A stretch of DNA of 64,000 nt from an uncultured Clostridia bacterium (GCA_934130975.1 CAKOYU010000009.1:5080-69079), one strand, 5' to 3'; positions 17,430 through 25,617 are shown, counted from the stretch's first letter. Notes: a model not told the origin generated them from the letters alone. Program-made: numbers and translations.

Positions 17430-17777
17430 ATGGATGAAAATTGTTTATTTTGTAAAATAATAAAAGGAGAAATTCCATCAAGCAAAGTATATGAAGATGA
17501 AGAAATATTAGCATTTAAAGATATAAATCCAGCTGCACCAATACATGTATTAGTAATACCAAAAAAACATATAGAATCACTAGCAAAAATGGAAGATGGA
17601 GATGAAGTAATAATCGGTAAAATTTATAAAGTTATAAATGAAATTGCAGAAAAACAAGGATTTAAAGAAAATGGATATAGAGTAATAGTAAATTGCGGAA
17701 AAGATGGAGGACAAGAAGTAGGTCATTTGCACTTCCATTTGTTGGCAGGAAAACAATTAGGTGAAAAAATAGTTTAA
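17430..17777 (+). CDS. hinT: HIT family nucleotide-binding protein (HinT-like)
   Basis: A 115-residue histidine-triad hydrolase. HinT enzymes cleave adenosine phosphoramidates, including lysyl- and other aminoacyl-adenylates released by tRNA synthetases. The start CLFCKIIKGEIPSSKVYEDEE has the Cys pair of the bacterial PKCI-like branch, and the active-site triad is HLHFHLL near the C-terminus. It lies directly behind the alaS-like gene with its own RBS (AGGAGAG). The coupling to a synthetase is biochemically plausible but inferred. Confidence 0.93.
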   Translation: MDENCLFCKIIKGEIPSSKVYEDEEILAFKDINPAAPIHVLVIPKKHIESLAKMEDGDEVIIGKIYKVINEIAEKQGFKENGYRVIVNCGKDGGQEVGHLHFHLLAGKQLGEKIV

Positions 17778-17802
17778 AAAGCTACCATTTTTTATAATTA
17801 TA

Positions 17803-17811
17803 TGCTATAAT
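17803..17811 (+). promoter_or_regulatory. Extended -10 promoter before the sortase gene
   Basis: TGCTATAAT; no good -35 was seen 17 bp upstream. Confidence 0.45.
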
Positions 17812-17826
17812 AGATTTATAAGGAAA

Positions 17827-17855
17827 AATTGAAAAATAATTACATTTTTTCAATT
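17827..17855 (+). promoter_or_regulatory. Leader hairpin before the sortase gene
   Basis: AATTGAAAAA and TTTTTCAATT, the same arms as the hairpin at 7131-7156, here with a 9-base loop. It ends 6 bases before the RBS (GGAGG at 17862). Confidence 0.45.
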
Positions 17856-17875
17856 AAAAATGGAGGTATTTGCAT

Positions 17876-18547
17876 ATGGGTAAAAAATACAGTAATTTTT
17901 TAACAATACTTTTAATTGTTATTGTTATAGCAATTGTTGCAATTATAGGTTTTTTAGGATATAAATATTATGAAACTTACATTAACAAAAATAGTGCAGA
18001 AGACTTTGTAGACACATTTGGAGATAGTAATGTAAATGGAGATAATAAGAATAAAGATGATAGTACAAATGACATTGAATTTGATGGAGTAAATGATGCA
18101 GAAGCATCAGAAGGAACATCAACTAGTGGAAAGAAAAAACAATATAATGGTTTTGATGTAGCTGGAACGATAGAAATACCTACAACTGGTTTAAAATGTC
18201 CAGTTTTAGAACAATATGAATATTCTCCAAAAGCATTAGAAACATCTGTAGTTGTATTATATGGAGTTGGATTAAATCAACCAGGTAATACTACAATTGC
18301 AGGACATAATTATAGAAATGGTTTATTTTTCTCAAATAATAAAAAACTAAATGTTGGAGACAAAATATATATTACAGATTCAACAGGAAAAAGACTTGCA
18401 TATACAATTTATAATAAATTTGAAGCAGCAGAAAATGAATCAGATTATATAACAAGAGATACACAAGGAGCAACTGAAATATCATTAACAACATGTACAG
18501 ATGATAGCAAAGCAAGAACAATTATATTAGCAAAAGCAGATGTATAG
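17876..18547 (+). CDS. Sortase family transpeptidase
   Basis: A 223-residue membrane-anchored sortase, which cleaves a sorting signal in secreted proteins and joins them to the cell wall or to a pilin. Residues 6-30 form an N-terminal membrane anchor, followed by an acidic, Asn-rich linker to about 95. The catalytic barrel holds His in AGHNYRNG, Cys in LTTCTDD and Arg in KARTIIL. The TLTTC-like motif fits class D or E better than A. ATG 17876 is preferred over TTG 17870 because GGAGG sits 9 bases upstream. No LPXTG-type substrate is adjacent; the surface proteins at both ends of the window are possible substrates only by inference. Confidence 0.88.
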   Translation: MGKKYSNFLTILLIVIVIAIVAIIGFLGYKYYETYINKNSAEDFVDTFGDSNVNGDNKNKDDSTNDIEFDGVNDAEASEGTSTSGKKKQYNGFDVAGTIEIPTTGLKCPVLEQYEYSPKALETSVVVLYGVGLNQPGNTTIAGHNYRNGLFFSNNKKLNVGDKIYITDSTGKRLAYTIYNKFEAAENESDYITRDTQGATEISLTTCTDDSKARTIILAKADV

Positions 18548-18555
18548 AAAGAGCG

Positions 18556-18592
18556 AAGAGGACATGTTATAAAAACACATGTCTTCTTTTTT
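18556..18592 (+). terminator. Intrinsic terminator of the sortase gene
   Basis: GACATGT and ACATGTC with flanking AAGAG/TTCTT pairing, then TTTTTTT. Confidence 0.85.
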
Positions 18593-18639
18593 TCTGTACA
18601 GATTTTTGTTAGATTTTTAGAAAGGATTGCAATAGAAAA

Positions 18640-20640
18640 ATGAATAAAAAACAAGCAGAAAAAAGAATAAAAGAATTAAGAAAAACAGTGGAATATCACG
18701 CAAAAAAGTATTACGATGATGACAAACCAGAAATAACGGATTTTGAATATGATATGATGATGTTAGAATTAAGAACATTAGAAAGTCAGTATCCAGAACT
18801 AATTACTAAAAATTCCTTAACACAAAAAGTTGGAGGAACAGTTAAAGAAGGATTTAAAAAAGTAGAACATGAAGTGCCATTGCAAAGTTTACAAGATGTT
18901 TTTAATTTTGAAGAAATAGAAGCATTTGGTGAAAAAGTAAAAAAACAAGCACAAGAAAATGGAATAGAAAATCCTAAATATGTGGTTGAGACTAAAATAG
19001 ATGGATTATCAGCAGCATTAGAATATGTTGATGGAAAACTAATTAGGGGAGCAACAAGAGGAAATGGACTAGTAGGAGAAGATGTAACAGAAAATTTAGA
19101 AACAATAAAAACAATTCCACAAGAACTACCAGAAAAAATAAATATTACTGTTAGAGGCGAAGTATTTATTTCAAAAACTGACTTTGAAAAAATGAATCAA
19201 GAAAGAGAAGAAAATGAAGAAGAATTATTTGCAAATGCTCGAAATGCAGCAGCAGGTTCATTAAGACAATTAGACAGCAATATTACTAAGAATAGACCAT
19301 TAGACATATATATATTCAATGTTCAAAAAATAGAAGGAAAAGAATTTAATTCTCACTTTGAAGAATTAGAATTTTTAAGCAAATTAGGATTTAATGTAAA
19401 TCCAGTAAGAATTTATTGCAATAATATAAAAGAAGTAATGAAAGCAATAAATAAAATTGGAGAAGATAGAGAAAACTTAACATTTGGAATTGACGGAGCA
19501 GTAGTTAAAGTAGATAATTTAAAATTAAGAGAAATTATGGGAGCAACAACTAAAGTTCCTAAATGGGCAATTGCATATAAATATCCACCAGAACAAAAAG
19601 AAACAATCTTAAAAGATATTGTTTGTCAAGTTGGTAGAACAGGTGTAATAACACCAATGGCAATACTAGAACCAGTAAAAGTAGCTGGATCAACAATCTC
19701 TAAAACAACACTTCATAATGAGGACTTTATAAAAGAAAAAGGATTAAAAATAGGTGATAGAGTAATAATACAAAAAGCAGGAGATGTAATACCAGAAATA
19801 GTTGAAGCTGTTGTAACTAAAAGGACTGGAGAAGAAAAAGATTTCGAAATGCCAAAAGTATGTCCTGTATGTGGTGCAGAAGCAGTTAGAGAAGAAGGAG
19901 AATCAGCCGTTAGATGTACTGGGATAGAATGTCCTGCAAAATTATATAGAAATTTAGTACATTTTGTATCAAGAGAAGCAATGAATATAGATGGACTTGG
20001 AGAAAACATTATAGGAGTTTTACTTGATAAGAAAATGATTGCTAATATTGCAGATATATATGATTTGGAATTTGAAGATATAGCATCATTAAAGAAAAAT
20101 GGCAAAAAATTTGCACAAAACTTAATTGATAGTATAAATGCAAGTAAAGAAAATGATTTGTATAGATTAATTACAGCATTAGGAATTAGACATGTTGGAG
20201 TAAAAGCAGCAAAGATTTTAGCAAAGAGATATGAAAATATGGATAATTTATCAGAAGCAACAGTAGAAAGTTTAAGTATGGTAGAGGAAATTGGACCAAT
20301 TGTGGCGAATAGTATAAGAGAGTTTTTTGAGCAAGAACAAACAAAAGACTTGTTAAAAAGATTAAAAGATGCAGGAGTTAATATGGAAAGACAAAAGTCA
20401 GAAGATGAAGATGAAAGATTTGCTGGAAAAACTTTTGTATTAACAGGTACATTAGAAAAATATTCAAGAGAAGAAGCATCTAATATAATAGAAAAATTTG
20501 GAGGAAAAACTTCAAGTTCTGTATCAAAAAAGACAAGCTATTTACTAGCAGGAGAAGATGCAGGAAGTAAACTTACAAAAGCACAAAACTTAGGTGTACA
20601 AATTATTACTGAAGCTGAATTTGATGATATGTGCAAATAA
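18640..20640 (+). CDS. ligA: NAD-dependent DNA ligase
   Basis: LigA seals nicks using NAD in replication and repair. The 666-residue protein has the Ia domain at the start, the adenylation-site KIDG motif in VETKIDGLSAALEY, the OB fold, and a four-cysteine zinc finger (CPVCGAEAV…CTGIECPAKL). HhH repeats follow (MNIDGLGENIIGVL, LITALGIRHVGVKAAKIL), with a C-terminal BRCT domain (FAGKTFVLTGTL…). The length is standard. It starts a run ligA, small ORF, folD with tight spacing (overlap of one base at folD), so the three are probably cotranscribed. Confidence 0.97.
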   Translation: MNKKQAEKRIKELRKTVEYHAKKYYDDDKPEITDFEYDMMMLELRTLESQYPELITKNSLTQKVGGTVKEGFKKVEHEVPLQSLQDVFNFEEIEAFGEKVKKQAQENGIENPKYVVETKIDGLSAALEYVDGKLIRGATRGNGLVGEDVTENLETIKTIPQELPEKINITVRGEVFISKTDFEKMNQEREENEEELFANARNAAAGSLRQLDSNITKNRPLDIYIFNVQKIEGKEFNSHFEELEFLSKLGFNVNPVRIYCNNIKEVMKAINKIGEDRENLTFGIDGAVVKVDNLKLREIMGATTKVPKWAIAYKYPPEQKETILKDIVCQVGRTGVITPMAILEPVKVAGSTISKTTLHNEDFIKEKGLKIGDRVIIQKAGDVIPEIVEAVVTKRTGEEKDFEMPKVCPVCGAEAVREEGESAVRCTGIECPAKLYRNLVHFVSREAMNIDGLGENIIGVLLDKKMIANIADIYDLEFEDIASLKKNGKKFAQNLIDSINASKENDLYRLITALGIRHVGVKAAKILAKRYENMDNLSEATVESLSMVEEIGPIVANSIREFFEQEQTKDLLKRLKDAGVNMERQKSEDEDERFAGKTFVLTGTLEKYSREEASNIIEKFGGKTSSSVSKKTSYLLAGEDAGSKLTKAQNLGVQIITEAEFDDMCK

Positions 20641-20664
20641 TTTTACATGGAAGGAATGAAAAGA

Positions 20665-20910
20665 ATGGAAAACTATACATTTGAAGATATGTGGCTAGAC
20701 TTAAAAAATGGATATCAAATTTATTACACATACGTACGAAATAGATATGTTTTATTTAGAATAGCCAAAAATTGTTATACACAAAAATTAATAACAGATA
20801 ATCCTAAAAATCCACAACCTAGAATGACAATGCTTACATTAAAAAGAGTTAAAGAAATTTTTCCTCACATGGAAGATATTGAATATAAAATTACTGGAGG
20901 AATAGAATAA
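20665..20910 (+). CDS. Small conserved-looking protein of unknown function
   Basis: An 81-residue protein beginning MENYTFEDMWLDLKNGYQIYYTYV, rich in Tyr and charged residues, with no membrane segment. The frame is open from ATG 20647, but AAGGAATG at 20651-20658 is placed as an RBS for ATG 20665. It lies between ligA (24 bases upstream) and folD, sharing TAATG with folD, which suggests translational coupling. The family is not recognised and a function cannot be given. Confidence 0.7.
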   Translation: MENYTFEDMWLDLKNGYQIYYTYVRNRYVLFRIAKNCYTQKLITDNPKNPQPRMTMLTLKRVKEIFPHMEDIEYKITGGIE

Positions 20911-21761
20911 TGGAACTAATAGACGGAAAAAAATTAGCAAGTGAAATTAGAGCTGACTTAAAAAACAAATGTGATGAATTAAAACAAAAAGGAATAAATC
21001 CTAAATTTGCAGTAATAATGGTAGGAAATAATAAAGCGTCACAAGTATATGTAAGGAATAAAAGCAAAGCTGCAGAACAAGTAGGGATAGAATTTGAAGA
21101 ATATTTGTTGGACGAGAATATAAAACAAGATGAATTAATAGAACAAATAAAAAGACTAAACAAAGATGAAACAATACATGGAATATTGTTACAAAGTCCA
21201 ATTCCAAATCATTTAGATATAAATGAAGCATTTAGAACAATAGCACCAGAAAAAGATGTAGATGGATTTAATCCTGTAAATGTTGGAAAATTAAGTTTAA
21301 ATCAAGATACATTTGTATCTTGCACGCCATATGGAATTATGAAAATGCTAGACAAATATAATATTGATTTAACAGGAAAGAATGTAGTTATTTTAGGAAG
21401 AAGTAATATTGTAGGAAAGCCATTAATTCAATGCTGTTTAAATAAAAATGCAACAGTAACAGTTTGTCATTCAAAAACAAAAGATATAAAAAAATATACC
21501 AAAGATGCAGATATAATTATGGTTGCAGTAGGAAAAGCAAAATTTTTAACAGACGATATGATAAAAGATGGAGCAGTAATAATTGATGTTGGAATAAATA
21601 GAAATGAAGATGGCAAAATAATAGGAGATGTCGATTTTGAAAATATTAGCAAAAAAGCTAGTTATATAACACCAGTTCCGGGGGGAGTTGGTCCTATGAC
21701 AATAGCAATGCTAATGAATAATGTAATAAAAGCTGCAACAGAAAACAGTTCAAATAAATAG
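20910..21761 (+). CDS. folD: Methylenetetrahydrofolate dehydrogenase/cyclohydrolase
   Basis: FolD interconverts 5,10-methylene-, methenyl- and 10-formyl-tetrahydrofolate, feeding purine synthesis and formyl-Met-tRNA. The signatures are ASQVYVRNKSKAAEQVGI (catalytic Lys in the YVxxK motif), GILLQSPIPNHLD, KDVDGFNP, and the NADP-binding GRSNIVGKP. The tail is PVPGGVGPMTIAMLM. The 283-residue length is normal. The start codon overlaps the stop of the preceding small gene by one base. Confidence 0.97.
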   Translation: MELIDGKKLASEIRADLKNKCDELKQKGINPKFAVIMVGNNKASQVYVRNKSKAAEQVGIEFEEYLLDENIKQDELIEQIKRLNKDETIHGILLQSPIPNHLDINEAFRTIAPEKDVDGFNPVNVGKLSLNQDTFVSCTPYGIMKMLDKYNIDLTGKNVVILGRSNIVGKPLIQCCLNKNATVTVCHSKTKDIKKYTKDADIIMVAVGKAKFLTDDMIKDGAVIIDVGINRNEDGKIIGDVDFENISKKASYITPVPGGVGPMTIAMLMNNVIKAATENSSNK

Positions 21762-21769
21762 GTTTAGGG

Positions 21770-21805
21770 GCATATATGGATAGAAAATATCTATATATGT
21801 CTTTT
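21770..21805 (+). terminator. Hairpin terminator after folD
   Basis: GCATATATGGATA and TATCTATATATGT pair across a short A-rich loop, followed by CTTTT. Confidence 0.7.
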
Positions 21806-21831
21806 GTTGTTAGAGATGAAAGGAAGGAAAA

Positions 21832-22473
21832 ATGAAAATAGAAGAAATAACTATTGATTCAAAAGAATACCCAGAAAAATTAAAAAATATATATGATCCA
21901 CCTCGAAAAATATATTTAATTGGAAATAAGAGTTTATTATATCAAAAAGGAATTGCTATAGTAGGAGCTAGAGATGCTACCCAATATGGTAAAAAAATAG
22001 CATATAATTTAGCAAAAGAACTAAGTGAGCAAAATATTGTTATAATTAGTGGGTTGGCACTTGGTATAGATTCATATGCTCATACTGGAACAGTACAAGG
22101 AAGAACAATTGCAGTACTTGGAAGTGGTATTGATAATATATATCCAAAAGAAAATCTAGAATTAGCAAGAGAAATAATAAAAAACAAAGGATGTATAATT
22201 TCAGAATATCCATTAGGAACAAAACCAGAAAGATTACATTTTCCTCAAAGAAATAGAATTATAAGTGGTTTATCAAATGGAGTTGTAGTAATAGAAGCTA
22301 GCAAAAAAAGTGGAGCTTTAATAACAGCAGAATTTGCATTAGAACAAGGAAAAGAAGTATTTGCTGTGCCCGGAGACATTAACAAAAAACAAAGTGAAGG
22401 AACTAATCAACTAATAAAAGACGGAGCAATATTGTTAACATCTGCAACAGATATACTAGAAAATATTTATTAA
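21832..22473 (+). CDS. dprA: DprA/Smf-type DNA-processing protein, minimal form
   Basis: DprA loads RecA on incoming single-stranded DNA in natural transformation. This 213-residue protein is essentially only the Rossmann-like DprA domain: GIAIVGARDATQYGKKIA, IISGLALGIDSYAHTGTVQG, VLGSGIDNIYPKENLEL, FPQRNRIISGLSNGVVVIEA and the closing FAVPGDINKKQSEGTNQLIKDGA. The usual N-terminal helix-hairpin/SAM-like part and the C-terminal winged helix are missing (typical length about 290-370). Whether it still supports transformation is unknown. The RBS is GAAAGGAAGG. Confidence 0.9.
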   Translation: MKIEEITIDSKEYPEKLKNIYDPPRKIYLIGNKSLLYQKGIAIVGARDATQYGKKIAYNLAKELSEQNIVIISGLALGIDSYAHTGTVQGRTIAVLGSGIDNIYPKENLELAREIIKNKGCIISEYPLGTKPERLHFPQRNRIISGLSNGVVVIEASKKSGALITAEFALEQGKEVFAVPGDINKKQSEGTNQLIKDGAILLTSATDILENIY

Positions 22474-22479
22474 TCTATC

Positions 22480-22508
22480 TTGAAAATAAAACAAAAAATG
22501 TGTATACT
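22480..22508 (+). promoter_or_regulatory. Promoter of the DnaB-like gene
   Basis: TTGAAA, 17 bp, TATACT, 35 bases before the start. Confidence 0.7.
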
Positions 22509-22543
22509 AAAAATATAAAATATACAGAAGAGAGGAATAAAAT

Positions 22544-24355
22544 ATGGAGAAAAATGGAAGAGAAAGTTTAATAGAGTTAATTAAAAGAATAGAAATAACT
22601 AAAGAGAATAAAAATCAGATAAATAAAATAAAAAGATTAATAAAGCAAAATGATTATATAGAAGCTATAAATATTTTAAATCAACTTAAAGATGAAGAAA
22701 AAATCAAATTAAAGAATATGGACGAAATCGATTTAAATGATAATGAAAAAGATGAATTAGATGTAAATGATGATGAGGATTTATTTCATGAAGAAATAAT
22801 ACCAGAAAAAATTGAAGAAGAAAGAGAAAAAAAAGAAGAAAATAGTATATATCCAACTGAATTAAGTGATGAAGAGCTAGAAGAAAGATATATAGGGATG
22901 TTATTAGAAAACCCTAAAGCAATATCAATGTATTACATATTATATGAAGATTGCTATTTTAAAAATGATACATTATTGAATTTTTATAAAAGTATATTAT
23001 TTACAGAAGGACAAGCATATGCACCACAAATAGCTAAAAATGGTTTTAACTTTGCTAAAGAAGGTCCAGGAGCATATCAACAGAAAAATGAGTTAAGAGA
23101 AAAGGCTAAAAGAGAAAAGTATAATTTTGAAAAAACATATGTAGATTTGAGAAAATTATTTGAAATAAGAAAGAATTATTTATCACACCCAATAAAAGAA
23201 ACTCAGGAGCAAATTGTAGGAATTCTAAAATATGAATTATATAAGCAAATGACAATTCAAGAAGTAAAAGATGCAATTGTTCAGATTACATCAACAGAAA
23301 AATTTAAAAGAGCAGTATTAAGCAGTCATATTACAGACTTTTTATTAACAGGTGATAATAGTTTAACAACAGGATTAGAATTACCATTTCCTATTTTAAA
23401 TGATGTATTTAAGGGAATAAGAAAAGGTGAAACAATGTCATATGCTATGCCATCAAACTCAGGTAAAAGTAGATTTACAATAAACTTAGCTGCATATTTA
23501 GCGTTTATACATAATAAAAAAGTTTTAGTAATATCAAATGAAATGTCAGAAGAAAAGATGAAATTATGTTTAATAACTACTGTATTAAATAATAAAGAAA
23601 TTCAAAAATTACACGGTCAAAATATATCAAAAACAGAAGGAGAATTGTTAGAATTTAAATTTAGAGCAGATGAAGGAATAGATGTACTAGTTGACGAAGA
23701 TGGTTTTATACAAAAAAAAGAAGGCGAGACTCAAATTGAATTTGCAAAAAGACTTATTGAAATATCAACAGAATTTAAAAAAACTATTGCTGTTACAGAA
23801 TGGATAGATAAGCAAATAAAAAATTCAATATATTTTGTTAATATTACAAATCATACTAATGATGAATTGGAAAAAGTAATATTAAATTATTATTACAAAG
23901 AAAAAATAGAGTATATGTTTTATGATACATTAAAAACAGATACAGAGAACATAGGGAATGGAGAAGAAATTAAGAAAACAGCAACAATTCTTTCAAATTT
24001 AGCACAAAATTTAGGGATTTTTATTGCATCATCATTGCAGTTGACAGAAAGTAATACTTTGCCCATAAATTTAAGTGTTAATGATTTAGCTGTAAGTAGA
24101 ACTGTAAAAGAAGTATTGGATACATTATGTTTGATAAAACAAATACATAACGAAGATTTAGATAAATACCAATATTCTTTAGAAGAAGTTGATACAGAAT
24201 TTTTTGAATTAAAGAAATATAAAGATCCAGATGTAAGATATTATGCAGGTGTTGTTGATAAAAACAGAGCAGGTGCAAAACCTAAAGTTGTATTTAGATT
24301 AAATTTAGCATATAATATGTGGGAAGAATTAGGTTATTTAAGATTAAAATCATAA
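22544..24355 (+). CDS. DnaB-like RecA-fold ATPase
   Basis: A 603-residue protein. The N-terminal 110 residues are highly charged and helical (KNKNQINKIKRLIK…, then an acidic stretch). The C-terminal half (from about residue 265) resembles the DnaB helicase C-terminal domain: FPILNDVFKGIRKGETMSYAMPSNSGKSRF includes Walker A at MPSNSGKS, followed by KVLVISNEMSEEKMK, as in hexameric replicative helicases. Walker B is replaced by EYMFYDTLKTD, and then LAQNLGIFIASSLQLT. It is not a standard replicative DnaB, and no replication genes surround it. It sits directly upstream of the split spoIIID gene but has its own promoter. Confidence 0.7.
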   Translation: MEKNGRESLIELIKRIEITKENKNQINKIKRLIKQNDYIEAINILNQLKDEEKIKLKNMDEIDLNDNEKDELDVNDDEDLFHEEIIPEKIEEEREKKEENSIYPTELSDEELEERYIGMLLENPKAISMYYILYEDCYFKNDTLLNFYKSILFTEGQAYAPQIAKNGFNFAKEGPGAYQQKNELREKAKREKYNFEKTYVDLRKLFEIRKNYLSHPIKETQEQIVGILKYELYKQMTIQEVKDAIVQITSTEKFKRAVLSSHITDFLLTGDNSLTTGLELPFPILNDVFKGIRKGETMSYAMPSNSGKSRFTINLAAYLAFIHNKKVLVISNEMSEEKMKLCLITTVLNNKEIQKLHGQNISKTEGELLEFKFRADEGIDVLVDEDGFIQKKEGETQIEFAKRLIEISTEFKKTIAVTEWIDKQIKNSIYFVNITNHTNDELEKVILNYYYKEKIEYMFYDTLKTDTENIGNGEEIKKTATILSNLAQNLGIFIASSLQLTESNTLPINLSVNDLAVSRTVKEVLDTLCLIKQIHNEDLDKYQYSLEEVDTEFFELKKYKDPDVRYYAGVVDKNRAGAKPKVVFRLNLAYNMWEELGYLRLKS

Positions 24356-24373
24356 AGTTCTAATAAAGCTCCT

Positions 24374-24405
24374 ATATGAATACAATTAAACAAAAGTATT
24401 CATAT
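24374..24405 (+). promoter_or_regulatory. Perfect inverted repeat in the spoIIID leader
   Basis: ATATGAATAC and GTATTCATAT, 10-bp arms with a 12-base loop, ending just before the GGGGG of the spoIIID RBS. No T run follows, so it is either an operator or an RNA hairpin. AATACAAT inside the loop resembles a SigE -10 (CATACAAT), but no good -35 was seen. Confidence 0.5.
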
Positions 24406-24420
24406 GGGGGTTTCATAATG

Positions 24421-24696
24421 AAAAAAATAAATTCACACAATTACAATTCGTCAATGGCAGTACATAAAACAATAGAAGAAAGAGCAACAAATTTGGCACA
24501 TTATATCATAGATTCTAAAGACACAGTCAGAGGAGCAGCCAAAAAATTTGGCATTAGCAAAAGTACAGTCCACAAAGATGTAACACTCCAGAACGGTAAA
24601 GAAATAGAACAAGTCATTCCTGAAAGTATTGAAATAAAAGGAGTTTTCTTAAGTATAAAAAATCCTGTGGTGAAGTTGGGATTGATAATTAAATAA
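24421..24696 (+). CDS. spoIIID: spoIIID, 5' half (interrupted; truncated product)
   Basis: SpoIIID is a small DNA-binding protein that switches the mother-cell programme during sporulation. Residues 1-55 of this frame match its N-terminal half, including the helix-turn-helix TVRGAAKKFGISKSTVHKDV. After HKDVT (24585) the sequence becomes unrelated (LQNGKEIEQV…) and stops at 24696, giving a 91-residue product without the normal basic C-terminal part. The missing part is found in frame at 30494-30616. Joining the halves at the shared 21-bp repeat gives 95 codons, close to the 93 of B. subtilis. ATG 24421 follows GGGGG by 9 bases. Confidence 0.92.
   Translation, partial: KKINSHNYNSSMAVHKTIEERATNLAHYIIDSKDTVRGAAKKFGISKSTVHKDVTLQNGKEIEQVIPESIEIKGVFLSIKNPVVKLGLIIK
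24565..24585 (+). other. attL core of the skin-like element
   Basis: A 21-bp sequence ending in CACAAAGATGTAACA. It is repeated directly at 30473-30493 with a single mismatch (C at 24570, A at 30478). It encodes TVHKDVT of SpoIIID in both places. On the element side the arm AACGGTA lies at 24592-24598. Confidence 0.88.
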
Positions 24697-24749
24697 AAAA
24701 GTAATTTTGTAAAGAATGTTAAGCTGACAAGTGCTAAGGTGGGCCAAAT

Positions 24750-24778
24750 TTGCAATCAACATAAAAATTTGCTATAAT
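24750..24778 (+). promoter_or_regulatory. Promoter of the DGR variable protein
   Basis: TTGCAA, 17 bp, TATAAT, leading into a leader of about 105 bases. Confidence 0.8.
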
Positions 24779-24838
24779 TAAAGTATCATAAAGTTATAAC
24801 GCTACTTAAACTTTAGAAAATAATGTTAAAAACAATTT

Positions 24839-24882
24839 TCTGGAGGGGTAGCGTAACCTCCAGAGCATATTACTTAGGAGGT
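24839..24882 (+). promoter_or_regulatory. Leader with two mutually exclusive hairpins at the RBS
   Basis: TCTGGAGG (24839-24846) pairs perfectly with CCTCCAGA (24857-24864). ACCTCC (24856-24861) can instead pair with GGAGGT (24877-24882), which is the ribosome binding site of the variable protein. The two pairings share the CCTCC strand and exclude each other. Confidence 0.5.
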
Positions 24883-24888
24883 AATATT

Positions 24889-25602
24889 ATGATCGGATTC
24901 GGAAATTACACAAAAAAGGCAGAAGCTACAGCAATCACAACTTTGGCAGATAATAGGCTCGTTAAAATAAACCCGCAGGAAGAAGGCTTCTTCAATGAAG
25001 TTCTGAACTTCAAGTCAACAAACAAAAATATTAATACATTTATTGAAGCTGTTGCTGAAGTAAAAGAAGCTTCGCTTGAAGCTTTCTACAGAGTAATGTA
25101 TGATCCAACTGTGGCTGACAATCATATGGTTGTCTTTCAGAATGGTAAGAGACCAGCTGTAGGACATTCCTATAATTGGTGGGTTAAAACAGCATCAAAG
25201 ATGTCTCCAGTTGAGGGTAGACAGTGGCACATTGCAACTGAGTATCAGTACTATGCTTTCTTAGTATGGCTGATTAATCAGTTAGTAAAGATTGGCAAAT
25301 CTGTTGAAGAGGCACTGCATCAGGTGGTGCTTGACTCGAAAGAGTTGGGACATTACTATGATTCTGAAAATTCAACAAAAGGTAAAGATTTTGAGTTTAC
25401 AGGATCAAGATGTGTTTGTGGTCTTTATGACTTGGCAAATACTTTTAAAATTTTGCAATGCTCAAATTCGGAAGCTGGTGGCTTTTGGGTGGCTGGGGGC
25501 TATTACGATGTTAATGGTAACTACGATCCGCTCGCCGACCTTGAACATTACACTGATATAGTTAATGACGACGATGATAGAGTGGGTTTGCTTGTGCTTT
25601 AA
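24889..25602 (+). CDS. DGR-type variable protein
   Basis: A 237-residue protein whose C-terminal half resembles the C-type-lectin/formylglycine-enzyme-like fold used as the target of diversity-generating retroelements: RQWHIATEYQYYAFLVWL, then GSRCVCGLYDLANTFKIL, a Gly/Tyr/Asp-rich variable segment, and the closing RVGLLVL. The reading frame is intact. Its last 16 coding bases before the stop recur beside a reverse transcriptase fragment. Base composition and codon choice (CTC, CCG, GGC, GCC, CTG) are clearly richer in G+C than in neighbouring genes, indicating transfer. ATG 24889 has AGGAGGT 6 bases upstream. The ligand or display site is unknown; there is no signal peptide. Confidence 0.72.
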   Translation: MIGFGNYTKKAEATAITTLADNRLVKINPQEEGFFNEVLNFKSTNKNINTFIEAVAEVKEASLEAFYRVMYDPTVADNHMVVFQNGKRPAVGHSYNWWVKTASKMSPVEGRQWHIATEYQYYAFLVWLINQLVKIGKSVEEALHQVVLDSKELGHYYDSENSTKGKDFEFTGSRCVCGLYDLANTFKILQCSNSEAGGFWVAGGYYDVNGNYDPLADLEHYTDIVNDDDDRVGLLVL

Positions 25603-25617
25603 GTAGCACTGCCCACT
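25473..25617 (+). other. Variable repeat with terminal IMH-like motif and stem-loop
   Basis: The putative variable repeat starts at AGCTGGTGGCTTT (25473) and ends at TGGGTTTGCTTGTGCT (25583-25598). Both end blocks recur at 26086-26113. Immediately at the 3' end, AGTGGG (25581-25586) pairs with CCCACT (25612-25617), enclosing GTGCT (25594-25598) pairing with AGCAC (25605-25609). A stem-loop just after the initiation of mutagenic homing motif is a known DGR target feature. Confidence 0.6.

Noticed and set aside
24889..25602. Sulfatase-modifying (formylglycine-generating) enzyme
   Set aside because: Catalytic cysteines and full length are absent; the pairing with RT fragment and repeat remnant fits a DGR target with a related fold.
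24799..25607. 10-bp inverted sequences (GCTACTTAAA and TTTAAGTAGC) flanking the variable protein as ends of a mobile unit
   Set aside because: Short, A+T-rich, and the right copy is part of the IMH stem-loop; a chance match is likely.
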